Shown one piece after another: positions 8,546-19,517 of a stretch of DNA of 64,000 nucleotides (the first letter of the stretch is position 1; each line of letters begins with the position of its first letter). This DNA comes from Paraburkholderia sartisoli (lineage in GTDB: Bacteria > Pseudomonadota > Gammaproteobacteria > Burkholderiales > Burkholderiaceae). Made by a program: the position numbers and the translations under genes. Location of the stretch: positions 310,001-374,000 of the forward strand of contig NZ_FNRQ01000001.1 of the NCBI RefSeq assembly GCF_900107685.1. The letters are read 5' to 3'. The notes below the pieces were generated by a model. That model was not told where the DNA came from, did not search any database, and saw nothing but the letters and a program-made list of their open reading frames with translations.

Positions 8546-10912
8546 ATGCCGCCCAGACAGCTTTTCCGAACGACACCTTCTTGTGACGGCGTACCGCGCA
8601 AAAGGCGGCTCGTCGCGGCGTTGATCGCCGTGCCGGGCCTGATGCCCGCGCTTGCGCACGCCCAGCTGGTCGGCGACGCCGCGCAGGCGCAGCCTGTCGA
8701 CGCGCCATGGGGCCTGCGGCTCGCTCCCCAGCTCGAGGAGCACCCGGTCGCGGGCGGCCAGCGGCCCGCCACCTTCGTGCTCGGCGATTCCACCACGGGC
8801 ACGGGCGGCCAGGACATGGCCGCGAAGGGTTCGGCCGAGGTGCGCCGCTATACGTCGGTGATCAAGGCCGACGCGCTCCATTACGACGAAGACACCGACA
8901 TGGCCGACGCCTACGGCTCGGTGCACGTCATCAACAACGGCATTTCGTTTGCCGGCCCCGAGGCGCACATGCGCGTCGAGGCGAGCGAAGGCTACATGCC
9001 CGCGCCGAAGTACCACTTCAACGTGACGGGCGGCTCCGGCAGCGCGGAGCGCGTCGACATGCTCGACAGCGAGCGCACCGTGTTCTCGCACGGCACCTAC
9101 ACGGCGTGCCAGTGCGAGACCGACCCGGCGTGGTACATCAAGGGCACCGAATTCGATTTCGACACCGGCTCGGACGAAGGCGTCGCGCATAACGGCGTGC
9201 TGTTTTTCCAGGGCCTGCCGATTTTCGCGAGCCCGTGGCTGTCGTTCCCGCTGTCGGGCGAGCGGCGCAGCGGTTTTCTGCCGCCGGTCGCGTCGCTCAG
9301 CTCGAACAACGGGTTCGAGCTGTCGGTTCCGTATTACTTCAACATCGCGCCGAATCGCGACCTGACGCTGACACCGCGGATCATCTCGAAGCGCGGGGTC
9401 CAGACGCAGGCGTCGTTCCGCTATCTGTCGCCGACTTACAGCGGCACGATCACCGGTGAATTCCTGCCGCACGACGCGATCACGAAGACCGACCGCTACG
9501 CGATCTACCTGCAGCACAACCAGAACTTCGGCAACGGATTCGCCGGGTACGTCTATTACAACAAGGTTTCGGACAATACCTATCCGGAAGACCTTTCGTC
9601 GACGTCGAACCAGTTCCTGAACGGCACGCAGCTGCTGTACCAGCAGGAAGCCGGCCTCACGTACAACAACGGCCCGTGGTCCGTGCTCGCGCGCGAGCAG
9701 CACTGGCAGACGCTCGAACCGTCGGTGCCGCCGTATTCGCGCGAGCCGCAGTTGAACGTGAAGTACACGAAGTACAACGTCGACGGCTTCGACTTCGGTG
9801 CGGAAGCCGACTACACGCGCTTCAAGATCACGCAGGACAACGCGACCGAAGGTCAGCGGTTGATGTTCAACCCGTACCTGTCGTATTCGGTCGTGGGGCC
9901 AGGTTACTTCGTCACGCCGAAGGTGCAGTGGCACTTCGCGTCGTACGATCTCAGCAACATCGGGACGGGCGCGCCGGCCGGACAGCCGAAGAATTTCACC
10001 GAGTCGATCCCGACGTTCAGCTTCGACACCGGGCTGGTGTTCGACCGCTCGGTGCGGCTCTTCGGCGAGGATTACATCCAGACGCTGGAGCCGCGGCTCT
10101 ACTACGTCTACACGCCGTATCGCAACCAGCAGTTCGCGCCGCTCTTCGATACCGCCGATTCCGACTTCGGTCTCGCGGAAATCTTCACGCCGAACACGTT
10201 TGTCGGCGGCGACCGGATCGCGGATGCGAACCGGCTGACGGCCGCTCTCACGACGCGCTTCATCAACCCGGCCACCGGCGACGAACGCGCGCGCTTCGTG
10301 ATCGCGCAGCAGTATTACTTCCAGGATCAGCGCGTCACGCTGCTGCCGGGTCAGTCGACCGCGCAGGCGACGCATTCGGACCTGATCGCGGGCGCGTCGC
10401 TGAAGCTCGGGGCCGGTTTCGCGTCGGAAACCGCGTTCCAATATAATGCCGACAACAATCAGCTGACCAAAACCAGCGTCGGTTTCGGCTTCAGTCCGGC
10501 ATCGGGCAAGGTGATCAACATCGCGTACCGCTACACGCGCGCGAACACCACGCTCGACAACCAGCCGATCAACCAGATCCTGGTGTCGGGGCAGTGGCCG
10601 CTGACGCATCGTGTCTACAGCGTCGCGCGCCTGAACTACGACCTGGGCGGGCACCGGCTGGTCGACGGCCTGATCGGCCTGCAATACGATGCCGATTGCT
10701 GGACGCTTGGCGTTGGTTTTCAGCGTTATGCAAACGGGCTGAACACATCGGGTACCCAGACGTCGAGCACGAAGTTCCTCGCGCAGCTGACGTTGAAGGG
10801 CTTGTCGAACGTCGACAACGGGCTGATCTCGGCGTTCCGCGCCAGCGTGCCGGGTTACACGCCGCTGCCGACGGGCACGCCGCCTCAGTCGCGTTTCACC
10901 AACTACGAATGA
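8546..10912 (+). CDS. lptD: LPS-assembly outer-membrane protein LptD
   Basis: This 788-residue protein is the outer-membrane barrel that, with lipoprotein LptE, inserts lipopolysaccharide into the outer leaflet. The N-terminus has a positively charged start and a hydrophobic stretch ending ALAHAQ, a signal peptide with an unusually long n-region. Residues about 90-200 form the periplasmic LptA-like jellyroll ([18 protein letters not shown]). The rest is a 26-strand-type barrel rich in Tyr and Phe. Cysteines are visible at 188 and 190 (CQC) and at 718, which can form the inter-domain disulfides known in the family. The gene heads lptD-surA-pdxA-rsmA, a run widely conserved in proteobacteria; SurA helps LptD fold. 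Confidence 0.95.
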   Translation: MPPRQLFRTTPSCDGVPRKRRLVAALIAVPGLMPALAHAQLVGDAAQAQPVDAPWGLRLAPQLEEHPVAGGQRPATFVLGDSTTGTGGQDMAAKGSAEVRRYTSVIKADALHYDEDTDMADAYGSVHVINNGISFAGPEAHMRVEASEGYMPAPKYHFNVTGGSGSAERVDMLDSERTVFSHGTYTACQCETDPAWYIKGTEFDFDTGSDEGVAHNGVLFFQGLPIFASPWLSFPLSGERRSGFLPPVASLSSNNGFELSVPYYFNIAPNRDLTLTPRIISKRGVQTQASFRYLSPTYSGTITGEFLPHDAITKTDRYAIYLQHNQNFGNGFAGYVYYNKVSDNTYPEDLSSTSNQFLNGTQLLYQQEAGLTYNNGPWSVLAREQHWQTLEPSVPPYSREPQLNVKYTKYNVDGFDFGAEADYTRFKITQDNATEGQRLMFNPYLSYSVVGPGYFVTPKVQWHFASYDLSNIGTGAPAGQPKNFTESIPTFSFDTGLVFDRSVRLFGEDYIQTLEPRLYYVYTPYRNQQFAPLFDTADSDFGLAEIFTPNTFVGGDRIADANRLTAALTTRFINPATGDERARFVIAQQYYFQDQRVTLLPGQSTAQATHSDLIAGASLKLGAGFASETAFQYNADNNQLTKTSVGFGFSPASGKVINIAYRYTRANTTLDNQPINQILVSGQWPLTHRVYSVARLNYDLGGHRLVDGLIGLQYDADCWTLGVGFQRYANGLNTSGTQTSSTKFLAQLTLKGLSNVDNGLISAFRASVPGYTPLPTGTPPQSRFTNYE

Positions 10913-10979
10913 CCGTCGTCCGGTCATTTATAAAATGCGAAAAAACGGGCGGGGCGCGCCCGACATCACTGGAGTATCT

Positions 10980-12347
10980 GTGGCAATCATGAAAAAGCTT
11001 CGCCTCGCAACGCTCGCAGCGGGTCTCGCCGCCGTGGCGTCCTTTCTGCCGGTTTCATCCGCTGAGGCACAGGCGCTCGGCAACAATAACGGCGCGACAG
11101 TCGACACGATCGCAGCCGTGGTGAACAACGGGGTCATCACGCAGCGCGAGCTCGACCAGCGCGTCGGCCTGATTTCACGGCGGCTCACGCAACAGAACGC
11201 ACCGGTGCCGCCGGCCGACCAGCTGCGCACGCAGGTGCTGAACCAGATGGTGCTCGAACGCATCCAGCTTCAGCGCGCGAAAGAAGACGGCATCGTCGTC
11301 GACGACGCGGCCGTGCAGCGCACGCTCGAGCGTCTCGCGCAGTCGAACGGCCTGACGCTCGACGTCTACCGCTCGCGGATCGAGGCGGAAGGCGTGCCCT
11401 GGACCGTGTTCACGAACGACGCGCGTACGGAACTGACGCTCTCGAAGCTGCGTGAGAAGGAAGTGGACAGCAAGGTCACGGTGACGGACGGCGAAGTCGC
11501 GAACTACATCGCGAGCCAGCGCGGACCGAACCCTGGCCAGACCAGCGACCTGCACTTCGAGCACATCCTGCTGAAGGCCCCGCAGAACGCGCCGGAAACG
11601 GACATCGAAGCGGCGCAGCAACGTGCGCAGGCGCTGTTGCAGCAAGCCACCGGCGGCGCGAATTTCGAAAGGCTCGCGAAGTCGAACTCGCAGGCGCCCG
11701 ACGCGGCGAAGGGCGGCGACATGGGCTTCCTGTCGCAGTCGAAGCTGCCGCCCGAGTTCGTCACGGCGGCCTCGACGCTGCGTCCGGGCGAGGTGAGTCC
11801 GTCGGTGATCCGCACGGCGGACGGCTTTGAAATCGTGCGCCTCGTCGAGCGCCGCAACTCGCAGGGCTCGGCTTCGGCCGACGCATCGAAGCTCGTGCAG
11901 ACGCACGTGCGCCACATCCTGCTGCGCGTCGGCGACGGCATGTCGGAGCCGCAAGCGCGCCAGAAGCTGCTCGATATCAAGCGTGAAATCCTGGAGAGCG
12001 GCGGTGACTTCGACAAGTTCGCGCGCACGTATTCGCAGGACGGCTCGGCGCAGCAGGGCGGCGATCTCGGCTGGATCAGCCCGGGCGAAACGGTGCCGGA
12101 ATTCGAGCGCGCGATGAATTCGCTGAAGGACGGCCAGATCAGCGATCCGGTGCGCAGCGAGTACGGCTATCACCTGATCCAGGTGCTGGGCCGCCGCGAA
12201 GCCGAGGGCTCGATTTCGCATCAGATGGATCTGGCGCGTCAGGCAATCGGCCAGCGCAAGGCCGAGCAGGCCTACGCCGACTGGCTGCGCGAACTGCGCG
12301 ACACGGCGTACGTCGACTTCAAGATCGACCAGCCGGGCGCGCAGTAA
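10980..12347 (+). CDS. surA: Periplasmic chaperone and peptidyl-prolyl isomerase SurA
   Basis: SurA escorts outer-membrane proteins, including LptD, across the periplasm. The product has a signal peptide ([12 protein letters not shown]..., cleaved near AEAQA), the SurA N-terminal domain with [13 protein letters not shown], two parvulin domains (FEHILLKAP and [10 protein letters not shown]) and a C-terminal helix. About 455 residues is normal. I chose a GTG start at 10980 because GGAG (10971-10974) sits 5 nt before it; the ATG at 10989, three codons on, is the alternative and gives the more classical signal peptide. It lies 67 nt after lptD and 11 nt before pdxA. Confidence 0.95.
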   Translation: MAIMKKLRLATLAAGLAAVASFLPVSSAEAQALGNNNGATVDTIAAVVNNGVITQRELDQRVGLISRRLTQQNAPVPPADQLRTQVLNQMVLERIQLQRAKEDGIVVDDAAVQRTLERLAQSNGLTLDVYRSRIEAEGVPWTVFTNDARTELTLSKLREKEVDSKVTVTDGEVANYIASQRGPNPGQTSDLHFEHILLKAPQNAPETDIEAAQQRAQALLQQATGGANFERLAKSNSQAPDAAKGGDMGFLSQSKLPPEFVTAASTLRPGEVSPSVIRTADGFEIVRLVERRNSQGSASADASKLVQTHVRHILLRVGDGMSEPQARQKLLDIKREILESGGDFDKFARTYSQDGSAQQGGDLGWISPGETVPEFERAMNSLKDGQISDPVRSEYGYHLIQVLGRREAEGSISHQMDLARQAIGQRKAEQAYADWLRELRDTAYVDFKIDQPGAQ

Positions 12348-12358
12348 CGGTCACGGTC

Positions 12359-13375
12359 ATGACACCCTCCGCCCAGCCGCAAGGCGCCCCGCTGCAGATC
12401 GCGATCACGACGGGTGAACCCGCCGGTGTCGGTCCCGAACTGACGGCGCAGGCGCTCGCGGCTGCGGCGGCGCATTGGCCCGACGCACAGTTCACCGTGC
12501 TCGGCGACGCAGCGCTCATCGCAGAGCGCGCCCAGGCAGTGGGCGTCGACTGGGCCGCGCTCACCGGCGCGCGCGCGGGCGGCCGCATCCGGATGCAGCA
12601 CGTGCCGCTTGACGCGCCGTCGCAGGCCGGCAGGCTCGACGCGGCGAACGGCCGTTACGTGCTCACGCTGCTTGACCACGCGATCGACGGCGCGCTCGCG
12701 CACACATTCGATGCGATCGTCACCGCGCCGCTGCAAAAAAGCACGATCAACGATGCCGGCGTGCCCTTCACCGGCCACACCGAATATCTCGCGGAGCGCA
12801 CTCACACACCGCGTGTCGTGATGATGCTCGCGGGCACCGGCCAGCGGCCGCTGCGCGTCGCGCTGGCCACGACGCACCTGCCGCTGAAGGACGTGTCGGC
12901 GGCGCTCACGATCGACGGTCTCGTCGAGACGCTGCGTATCATCGATCACGATCTGCGTCATCACTTCGGCATTCCCGCGCCGCGCGTTCTGGTCACCGGG
13001 CTCAACCCGCACGCGGGTGAAAACGGTTATCTCGGCCACGAGGAAATCGACGTCATCGCGCCGGCGCTGAAGCGGGCAAACGAAGCGGGCATCGACGCAC
13101 GCGGCCCGTATCCCGCCGACACGCTGTTCCAGCCGCGCTATCTGAAAGACGCCGACTGCGTGCTGGCGATGTTCCACGATCAGGGCCTGCCGGTCCTGAA
13201 ATACGCCACGTTCGGCGAAGGCATCAACGTTACGCTCGGCCTGCCGATCATCCGCACTTCTGTCGATCACGGCACCGCGCTCGATCTCGCCGGCACGGGC
13301 CGTGCGGACGCGGGCAGCCTGATCGCCGCCATCGACACCGCCGTTTCGATGGCGCGCCATCGTCGCGCGGCCTGA
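12359..13375 (+). CDS. pdxA: 4-hydroxythreonine-4-phosphate dehydrogenase
   Basis: This 338-residue, metal-dependent, NAD-linked enzyme of pyridoxal phosphate synthesis oxidises 4-phosphohydroxy-threonine, which then decarboxylates. Family hallmarks are the N-terminal [12 protein letters not shown], then [32 protein letters not shown] and [12 protein letters not shown], whose histidines bind the metal, and the closing [13 protein letters not shown]. It starts 11 nt after surA with little sign of its own ribosome binding site, so it is probably co-transcribed with surA and rsmA. Confidence 0.95.
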   Translation: MTPSAQPQGAPLQIAITTGEPAGVGPELTAQALAAAAAHWPDAQFTVLGDAALIAERAQAVGVDWAALTGARAGGRIRMQHVPLDAPSQAGRLDAANGRYVLTLLDHAIDGALAHTFDAIVTAPLQKSTINDAGVPFTGHTEYLAERTHTPRVVMMLAGTGQRPLRVALATTHLPLKDVSAALTIDGLVETLRIIDHDLRHHFGIPAPRVLVTGLNPHAGENGYLGHEEIDVIAPALKRANEAGIDARGPYPADTLFQPRYLKDADCVLAMFHDQGLPVLKYATFGEGINVTLGLPIIRTSVDHGTALDLAGTGRADAGSLIAAIDTAVSMARHRRAA

Positions 13376-13397
13376 ACTCTTTTTTACTGTTTTTTCG

Positions 13398-14255
13398 ATG
13401 TCCAACAGCCCAGGCAGCAGACAGCATCAGGGCCATTTCGCCCGCAAGCGGTTCGGACAGAATTTTCTGGTCGACATGGGCGTGATCGACTCGATCGTCG
13501 ACGTGATCGCGCCGAAACGCGGCGAACGCATGGTCGAGATCGGGCCGGGTCTCGGCGCGCTCACCGGTCCGCTGATCGAACGCCTTTCGACGCCCGAAGC
13601 GCCGTTGCACGCGGTGGAACTCGACCGCGACCTGATCGCGCGTCTCACGAAGCAGTTCGGCGACCGGCTCGAACTGCACGCGGGCGACGCGCTCGCGTTC
13701 GACTTCGGCACGCTCGCCGTGCCGGGCGACAAGCCGTCGCTGCGGATCGTCGGCAATCTGCCGTACAACATTTCGAGTCCGCTGCTGTTTCATCTCACGA
13801 CGTTCGCGCCGGTGGTGATCGACCAGCATTTCATGCTGCAGGACGAAGTCGTCGAGCGCATGGTCGCGGAGCCGGGCAGCAAGGCGTTTGGCCGCCTTTC
13901 CGTGATGCTGCAGTATCGCTACGTGATCGACAAGCTGCTCGACGTGCCGCCCGAATCGTTCCAGCCGCCGCCGAAAGTGAATTCGGCGATCGTGCGCATG
14001 ATTCCGTACGCGCCGCACGAGTTGCCGGACGTCGACGTTCGCACGCTCGGCGAAGTGGTCATGGCCGCGTTTTCACAGCGTCGCAAGATGCTGCGCAACA
14101 CGCTCTCGGCGTATCGCGACGTCGTCGATTTCGATGCGCTCGGCTTCGATCTGCAGCGTCGCGCGGAAGACGTGCCGGTCGACGAATACGTGCGCGTCGC
14201 GCAGACGGTGTCGGCTTCGCCGAAAGCGCGACCAGGCGGCGCGGAACCCGCGTAA
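13398..14255 (+). CDS. rsmA: 16S rRNA dimethyladenosine transferase
   Basis: RsmA (KsgA) dimethylates two adjacent adenines in the 3' loop of 16S rRNA late in small-subunit assembly, and loss gives kasugamycin resistance. The product has the start motif [12 protein letters not shown], the S-adenosylmethionine-binding [11 protein letters not shown] and the catalytic NLPYNIS. The C-terminal domain contains [11 protein letters not shown]. Length, 285 residues, is normal. It closes the lptD-surA-pdxA-rsmA run; hairpins at 14250-14309 lie at its end. Confidence 0.95.
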   Translation: MSNSPGSRQHQGHFARKRFGQNFLVDMGVIDSIVDVIAPKRGERMVEIGPGLGALTGPLIERLSTPEAPLHAVELDRDLIARLTKQFGDRLELHAGDALAFDFGTLAVPGDKPSLRIVGNLPYNISSPLLFHLTTFAPVVIDQHFMLQDEVVERMVAEPGSKAFGRLSVMLQYRYVIDKLLDVPPESFQPPPKVNSAIVRMIPYAPHELPDVDVRTLGEVVMAAFSQRRKMLRNTLSAYRDVVDFDALGFDLQRRAEDVPVDEYVRVAQTVSASPKARPGGAEPA

Positions 14256-14283
14256 ACGCGCGCGTTTTACGCCGGGCGTCGCT

Positions 14284-14309
14284 ACCTGAAACGCTTTAGC
14301 GTTTCAGGT
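14284..14309. terminator. Hairpin between rsmA and the convergent transporter gene
   Basis: A perfect 11-bp stem (ACCTGAAACGC / GCGTTTCAGGT) closes a 4-nt TTTA loop. It lies after rsmA and includes the stop codon of the convergent EamA gene, so it could stop transcription from both sides. There is no long T-run. A second, imperfect hairpin (GCGTAAA/TTTACGC, 14250-14272) overlaps the rsmA stop codon. Confidence 0.6.
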
Positions 14310-15242
14310 GGTGCGCCGGAGCGCGGGCGCGTTCACGAGCGAGATGCCGGCGAGCACGAGCACGGCCGCCATCAGAAACCGCAGGTTGAACGATTCGCCG
14401 AGCAGCAGCACGCCGAACGTCACGCCGAAGAGCGGCGTCAGAAACGAAAACACCGAGAGGCGCGACGCCATGTAGCGCGTGAGCAGCCAGAACCAGACCA
14501 GATAGCTGACGAACGCGACCACCACCGCCTGATACGCGAGACTCGCGACCGCGAGCGGCGTCACCGTCGCCACGTGTACCTGCCCGAGCGGCACGGATAG
14601 CGCCAGCAGAACCACCGCCGATACCGCCAGCTGATAGAAGAGCGTCTTGCTCGCGCTCGTATGCGCGAGCTTCGTTGCGCGCACGACGACCGTCGTCGCG
14701 GCCCATGCGACGCCGCCGAGCACACCTAATGCATCGCCCGCTACGCCCGCCAGCATCGCCGCATGGCTCTCCGACCCGGCGCGCGCGAAGCCGTCCGCGA
14801 ACGCGAGCGCCATGCCCGCGAACGCGGTGATGACGCCAGCCCACTGAATGCGCCGCATGTGTTCGCCCGCGACGAACCAGTGCAGCCCGAGTGCCGTGAA
14901 GCACGGCGCCGTGTACAGAAAGACCGCCATGCGCGAGGCGCTCGTGAGCGTCAGGCCAAGAAAGATGCAGACGAATTCGCTCGCGAACAGCACACCCGCG
15001 AGCAGTCCGGCACCGAGCGTGCCGTCGTCGCGAAAGAGCGGCGTGCCGCGCAGCCGTGCCCAGCCGTACACGAGCACGGTGGCGATCGTCGAGCGCAGGC
15101 CCGCCTGGAATATCGGTGGAAGTGCGGCATTCGCAGTCTTGATGGCGACCTGCTGAAAGCCCCAGATCGCGCACAGCAAGACCATCAGCAGAATGGCAGC
15201 GGTGTCGGGTGGACGGCGAGCCGCAACGGCGCCGGCGCTCAT
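14304..15242 (-). CDS. DMT-superfamily transporter (EamA family)
   Basis: This 312-residue inner-membrane protein has ten hydrophobic helices arranged as two EamA repeats (about 15-145 and 165-305). The first repeat contains CAIWGFQQVAIK, the second the typical LLTRYMASRLSVFSFLTPLFGV. Members export amino acids, metabolites or drugs; the substrate is not predictable. The ATG at 15242 is chosen because residues before it, in a frame open to 15377, are Cys/His-rich junk encoded by repeated CACGTG motifs. It is convergent with rsmA. Confidence 0.85.
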   Translation of the reverse strand: MSAGAVAARRPPDTAAILLMVLLCAIWGFQQVAIKTANAALPPIFQAGLRSTIATVLVYGWARLRGTPLFRDDGTLGAGLLAGVLFASEFVCIFLGLTLTSASRMAVFLYTAPCFTALGLHWFVAGEHMRRIQWAGVITAFAGMALAFADGFARAGSESHAAMLAGVAGDALGVLGGVAWAATTVVVRATKLAHTSASKTLFYQLAVSAVVLLALSVPLGQVHVATVTPLAVASLAYQAVVVAFVSYLVWFWLLTRYMASRLSVFSFLTPLFGVTFGVLLLGESFNLRFLMAAVLVLAGISLVNAPALRRTT

Positions 15243-15562
15243 CGTGCGGCCCGCACGGCACACGTGGCATGCGCGGCACGTGTAGCACGTGTGGCGGCAA
15301 GCGCCTTTGCGCATGCTGTGGTGCAAAAACGCAGGATCATGGGCGGTCTCGTATAAGGGCAGGCCATACCATATCAAAAGGCACGTGTCACCGATGCGAT
15401 GACCCCACTACGCGCGCGTGCTTCCATTTCACCACGCCACGCACGGACCTTCTGGCCGCTCGCGACGCTCTGGGGTACATTCCTCAGACGTTCCACCGGC
15501 CTCTCGTTCCGAGAGTGGCCGTCATGCAAGGTTCGCAATCCTGCACTGCCAGGGGAGACCGT
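15243..15562. other. Divergent intergenic region, EamA transporter / porin
   Basis: About 320 nt without a supported gene. Near the transporter start it holds three CACGTG-centred motifs (15259-15293). Nearer the porin, at about 15494-15520, lies an imperfect hairpin (CGGCC-TCTCG stem with a bulge) that could fold in the porin leader. I see no small gene. Confidence 0.4.
15259..15293. repeat. Cluster of three CACGTG palindromes
   Basis: CACGTG cores lie at 15261-15266, 15277-15282 and 15286-15291. The outer two are in the inverted extended forms CACACGTG (15259) and CACGTGTG (15286). They lie 17-51 nt upstream of the transporter start codon, a place where an operator could act. No known regulator is recognised. 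Confidence 0.45.
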
Positions 15563-16678
15563 ATGACGAAGCTGAGCACGTGGCGTTTTGCACTGATTCC
15601 GGCGGCGCTCGCGTGCCAGATGGCGCACGCGCAATCCAGCGTCACGCTCTATGGAATCGTCGACGGCAGCATCCGCTACATGACGAACGTCGACAGGGCG
15701 GGCGATTCGAAAGTCGCGATGGGCAACGGCGGCATGAGCGAGAGCCGCTGGGGCATGAAGGGCGTCGAAGACCTGGGCGGTGGCTGGAGCACCTTCTTCA
15801 AGCTCGAAAACCGCTTCTATCTGAACGGCGGCCAGAGCGATCCGACGCTGCCGTTCTTCAACGAAGCGCAGATCGGCATCCGGTCCACGTCATATGGCCA
15901 GGTCATCATCGGGCGCCAGTTCAACGTGATGATCGAAGGCATCACGATCGGCGGATACGGCAGCAATCCGTGGATTCCGTACGACTTCAGCTACCAGCCG
16001 GAAGTCACGCTGTCCGGTGGCATCTGGACCAGCAACCAGGTTCAGTATCAGGCGCATTTTCACGACATCCTGTTCTCGGCGGCGTATGCGGTGGGCGGCG
16101 TCGCGGGCCACACGTCGTATGGCAGCCAGTATGGCGCGGCGATGGCGTATGCGCCGAAGGGCGGCCCGGTCAGTCTCGGCGCGGCGTACGAGGAGTCGAA
16201 GGATTCGGTCAACGGTTCGGGGTCGCTCGCGTGGACGGTCGGCGGTTCGTACACGTGGGACAAGACGCGTTTTGCTCTCGGCTACATCGTCAACCAGAAC
16301 GACGCGGGCTTTTCCAACTTCGCCAATGGCCCGTTCACGGCGGCCGCGCTCGCGGCGCTCAAGTACACGGACTTCTCGAAGCGTCGCATGATCATGGGCG
16401 GCATCACGCAGCAGATCGGCGTGGCGTGGCATCTGGCCGCGAACGTCTGGCGCACGCTGCAGGACGGCAAGACGGCCGCCCAGGACGGCTCGGCGTGGCA
16501 GTATCAGCTCGTCGCTGACTACGCGCTGTCAAAGCGCACCGACGTCTATCTCGAAGGCGACTATGCGCAGTATCGCGGCGACCTGATCGGCGCGCAGCTG
16601 CAGGGCGTGAACGGTGTCGGGCTCGCGCAGAAGAGCACGCAGCTTGGCATCATGGCGGGCCTGCGTCATCTGTTCTGA
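15563..16678 (+). CDS. Outer-membrane porin, OmpC/Omp38 type of Burkholderiales
   Basis: This 371-residue general-diffusion porin has a signal peptide ending CQMAHAQ, then the Burkholderiales porin opening SSVTLYGIVDGSIRYMTN. It continues with ESRWGMKGVEDLGGGW, alternating beta-strands and a C-terminal LRHLF ending in Phe, the signal for the barrel assembly machine. It forms trimeric 16-stranded barrels. A strong ribosome binding site (AGGGGAGA, 15552-15559) precedes the ATG at 15563. It is single, with its own promoter region. Selectivity cannot be told. Confidence 0.92.
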   Translation: MTKLSTWRFALIPAALACQMAHAQSSVTLYGIVDGSIRYMTNVDRAGDSKVAMGNGGMSESRWGMKGVEDLGGGWSTFFKLENRFYLNGGQSDPTLPFFNEAQIGIRSTSYGQVIIGRQFNVMIEGITIGGYGSNPWIPYDFSYQPEVTLSGGIWTSNQVQYQAHFHDILFSAAYAVGGVAGHTSYGSQYGAAMAYAPKGGPVSLGAAYEESKDSVNGSGSLAWTVGGSYTWDKTRFALGYIVNQNDAGFSNFANGPFTAAALAALKYTDFSKRRMIMGGITQQIGVAWHLAANVWRTLQDGKTAAQDGSAWQYQLVADYALSKRTDVYLEGDYAQYRGDLIGAQLQGVNGVGLAQKSTQLGIMAGLRHLF

Positions 16679-16783
16679 GCGGGAGGGGCGAGGGCGCTCA
16701 GGTTCGCGCCCGGCTGCGGCGCGCGCGTGACGTCGTTGTTCGCGAGCCCACGCGCGCTTCCTTCGTGCTTCTTTCGTGTTCCC

Positions 16784-18139
16784 TCAATAGCCAGGCCCGG
16801 CGACCGCCTGCAGCTTCTGCCGCGAGCGCTGCGGATCGAGCAGCGTGAAGCCGGCAATGCCCGTCAGGATCAGCAGCACACCCGTGACCGCGAAGCCAGT
16901 CTCATAGCCCACATGATCGCTGGCTACACCGAGCAGTTTGCCCATCGCGACAGGTCCGATCAGGCCCGCCACCGTCACGATCGCGTTCGTGATCGCCAGC
17001 AACGCGCCCCGTTGCGCAGTGGGTGCGATCTCCGCGACGAGCAGCGGTCCGAACGTGAACACCTGGCTTGCCAGCGCGAACGCAACGGCCAGCAGGCCGA
17101 CTTTGACGAGCGGCGACGTGCCCGAATACAGCATGCAGTACGCGATGCCGCTGACGACGCAGGCCACGCTGATCAGCGTGCCGCGCGCGCGGCGCGTCGT
17201 CACGCCGCGTTTCAACAGACGGTGTGAGAAGACGGCGAGCGCGATGCCGACGGGAATCTGCGTCGCGACCTGCAGGCCGAACAGGTTGCCGGTCTGCGTC
17301 GCATCGAAGCCGAGCCCGACGCGGAAATAAGCCGGCACCCAGGTGAGCCCGATCGCGATCACCGCATATCCGACGAAACATTGCAGCAGCACGCCGATCA
17401 CCGTGCGATCGGCGAGCAGGCGCCGGTAGCTCACGCGTGTGCGCGGATCAACCGCAACGCGCAGTGCGGGCACACGGTTGCGCGGCATCGCGGACGCATT
17501 GTCGCTGGCCGTGCCGCCGCCTGCACCGCCCGTCTTGCCGACGCACAGCCACAGCAGCGTCCACAGCACGCCCACCACGCCCAGCGCGAGAAACGCCGCG
17601 TGCCAGTCCCAGCGCCCGGTCACCCAGGTGAGCAGCGGCCCGGCGATGACGACGCCCGCGGTCGCACCCAACTGGACGAACGTCGTCGGCAGGCTGCGTT
17701 CGTGATCGTCGAACCACGTGTACGCGACGTGCAGCGCGAGCGCCGCCGCGGGGCCTTCACCCGCGCCGAGCAGCACGCGGCACGCGATCAGCACCGCGAA
17801 GCTGGCCGGCCACGCGAGCGGCAACTGCGCGACGGCCCAGGTCAGCGCGAGCCCGGCCAGCAGCCATTTGACGTCGACGCGATCGGCGATGAGCCCGAAG
17901 CCGACCCCCGATAGCGAAAACAGCAGGAAAAACGCGCTGCCAACGAGGCCGAACTGCGCGTGCGTCAGGTGCATGTCGCGCATCATCGGCACCGCGACGA
18001 GGCCGAGCACGGCCTTGTCCGCGAAGTTGATCACCATGAACAGGAACAGCGATGCAACGATCACCCAGCGGCGGCTTCCACTGGCCTGTACCGGCGCCGC
18101 GTGTGCGATGCCGAGCCCCGAACCTTGTGCTTCAGGCAT
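16784..18139 (-). CDS. MFS transporter, anion:cation symporter-like
   Basis: This 451-residue, 12-helix inner-membrane transporter has the N-terminal NFADKAVLGLVAVPMMRDM typical of the ACS branch of the major facilitator superfamily, which takes up organic anions such as sugar acids and aromatic acids. The loop between helices 2 and 3 has GLIADRVDVKWLL. A long loop sits mid-protein (about 195-225) as usual. A strong ribosome binding site (GGGGAGG) precedes the ATG. A LysR regulator is transcribed divergently from about 295 nt away and probably controls it. Confidence 0.87.
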   Translation of the reverse strand: MPEAQGSGLGIAHAAPVQASGSRRWVIVASLFLFMVINFADKAVLGLVAVPMMRDMHLTHAQFGLVGSAFFLLFSLSGVGFGLIADRVDVKWLLAGLALTWAVAQLPLAWPASFAVLIACRVLLGAGEGPAAALALHVAYTWFDDHERSLPTTFVQLGATAGVVIAGPLLTWVTGRWDWHAAFLALGVVGVLWTLLWLCVGKTGGAGGGTASDNASAMPRNRVPALRVAVDPRTRVSYRRLLADRTVIGVLLQCFVGYAVIAIGLTWVPAYFRVGLGFDATQTGNLFGLQVATQIPVGIALAVFSHRLLKRGVTTRRARGTLISVACVVSGIAYCMLYSGTSPLVKVGLLAVAFALASQVFTFGPLLVAEIAPTAQRGALLAITNAIVTVAGLIGPVAMGKLLGVASDHVGYETGFAVTGVLLILTGIAGFTLLDPQRSRQKLQAVAGPGY

Positions 18140-18434
18140 GGAAACCTCCCCGGAGGCGGCGGCGTCGCGGCGGGTTCGAGCGGACAGGATGGGCGTTGTG
18201 GGTCGCCCGCGCTGACGCGTGGAAGCGCTGCGCGCATGCCGGCGAACCGGATCGCAAGGCGAAATACGAAGTGGGCAAAAGTTGTCTCCTTATCTTTCTG
18301 TTCTGGCCCAACGTTCAGTGCGTGGCAACCCTGATGGTTTGCCACGCAGCGGGTTGGTCGCCGTGTTTTCGCCCATTTGAGGTGGTATAAAGGAATAATT
18401 CAAGTGCAATCTCATTATGAGGACGTTGCATCAA

Positions 18435-19382
18435 ATGCATGAGATCAGTTCCCGCCGCCTCACCCATCTTGTCGCGCTCGCCGAGGAAGGCAGCTTCGCG
18501 CGTGCCGCGGTGCGCGTGCATCTGAGCCAGCCGGCGCTGAGCCGCAGCATCCAGGCGCTGGAAGACGAACTCGGCATGAAGCTCTTCGACCGCGCCACGC
18601 GGGGCGTCGCGGTGACCGCGGCCGGGCGTCTGCTCGTGGACCGGGCGCGGCGCGTGCTGTTCGAAACCCGCTGTCTTTTTCGCGACGTCGAACTGCTGAA
18701 CGCGCATGAACTCGGCGAGGTGCGCATCGGGCTGGGTCCGTACGTGGCTGCGATTTTACTGCCCGACCTGCTGGTCGAGTTCGCGCAGCGTTTTCCCAAG
18801 ATCAAGGTATCGATCGAACTGGGCGACGGCGAGGTGCTCCTCGCCAAGCTGCGCACCGAGCAGATCGATTTTCTCGTGACCGACCGGCGCGTGCCGCCCA
18901 TCGTGCCCGACGTGACGATGCACCGGCTGCCGCGTCACGAGGGCGGATGGTTCGTCCGCCCGGGGCATCCGCTGCTGGCGGGCGCCGCGGTGCCGCTGTC
19001 GGCGCTGCGGGCGTTTCCGCTCGTGTCGGTGTCGCTGCCCGCGTTCATGAAGGACGCGCTGCACCGGATGCTCAAGTTCCGCTCGCACGAACAGATTCCG
19101 CTGCAGACCGAGTGCAACGATATCGCGGTGCTAAAGGGCGTGGTTGCGCAGACCGACGCCGTGATGTTCTCAACGGCATCCGCCCTGCGGCGTGACCTCG
19201 GCGCGCGGCGGCTCGCGCGCGTCACGCTGAGCAATTCGCCCAGACTGGGGCTCGAATTCGCGCTCGTGTCGCTCGCCGAGCGCACCCCTTCGCCCGCCGC
19301 GCGTTCCGCGCTGGCGATCGCGGAACAGGTGATGGCCGACGCGAAAGCCGAGGCCGAAAACTTCCTGCACACGACCGCATAG
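18435..19382 (+). CDS. LysR-family transcriptional regulator, divergent to the MFS gene
   Basis: This regulator of about 315 residues has an N-terminal winged helix-turn-helix (LTHLVALAEEGSFARAAVRV, then LSQPALSRSIQALEDELG) and a C-terminal ligand-binding domain. The start at 18435 is chosen since GAGGA (18420-18424) is 10 nt before it; an in-frame ATG at 18417 would add six residues. Such regulators usually bind between themselves and the gene they control, here the MFS transporter, and respond to its substrate or a derivative. I could not fix an operator in the intergenic region. Confidence 0.88.
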   Translation: MHEISSRRLTHLVALAEEGSFARAAVRVHLSQPALSRSIQALEDELGMKLFDRATRGVAVTAAGRLLVDRARRVLFETRCLFRDVELLNAHELGEVRIGLGPYVAAILLPDLLVEFAQRFPKIKVSIELGDGEVLLAKLRTEQIDFLVTDRRVPPIVPDVTMHRLPRHEGGWFVRPGHPLLAGAAVPLSALRAFPLVSVSLPAFMKDALHRMLKFRSHEQIPLQTECNDIAVLKGVVAQTDAVMFSTASALRRDLGARRLARVTLSNSPRLGLEFALVSLAERTPSPAARSALAIAEQVMADAKAEAENFLHTTA

Positions 19383-19517
19383 ACCGGGGACTTTCCCTGG
19401 ATGCCGTTGACAACGGCCGCCCGATCGCGGACGATCCGGAATCCAGATTCCGGTTCGATGCCCGCTGGCATTGCACCGCGAGACGCCACGCAGTACCGCC
19501 AGATTGCCGCGACACGC

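Noticed and set aside
8138-10927. Minus-strand open frame of 929 codons over lptD
   Set aside because: Arg-rich antisense of lptD typical of GC-rich genomes; lptD is unmistakable.
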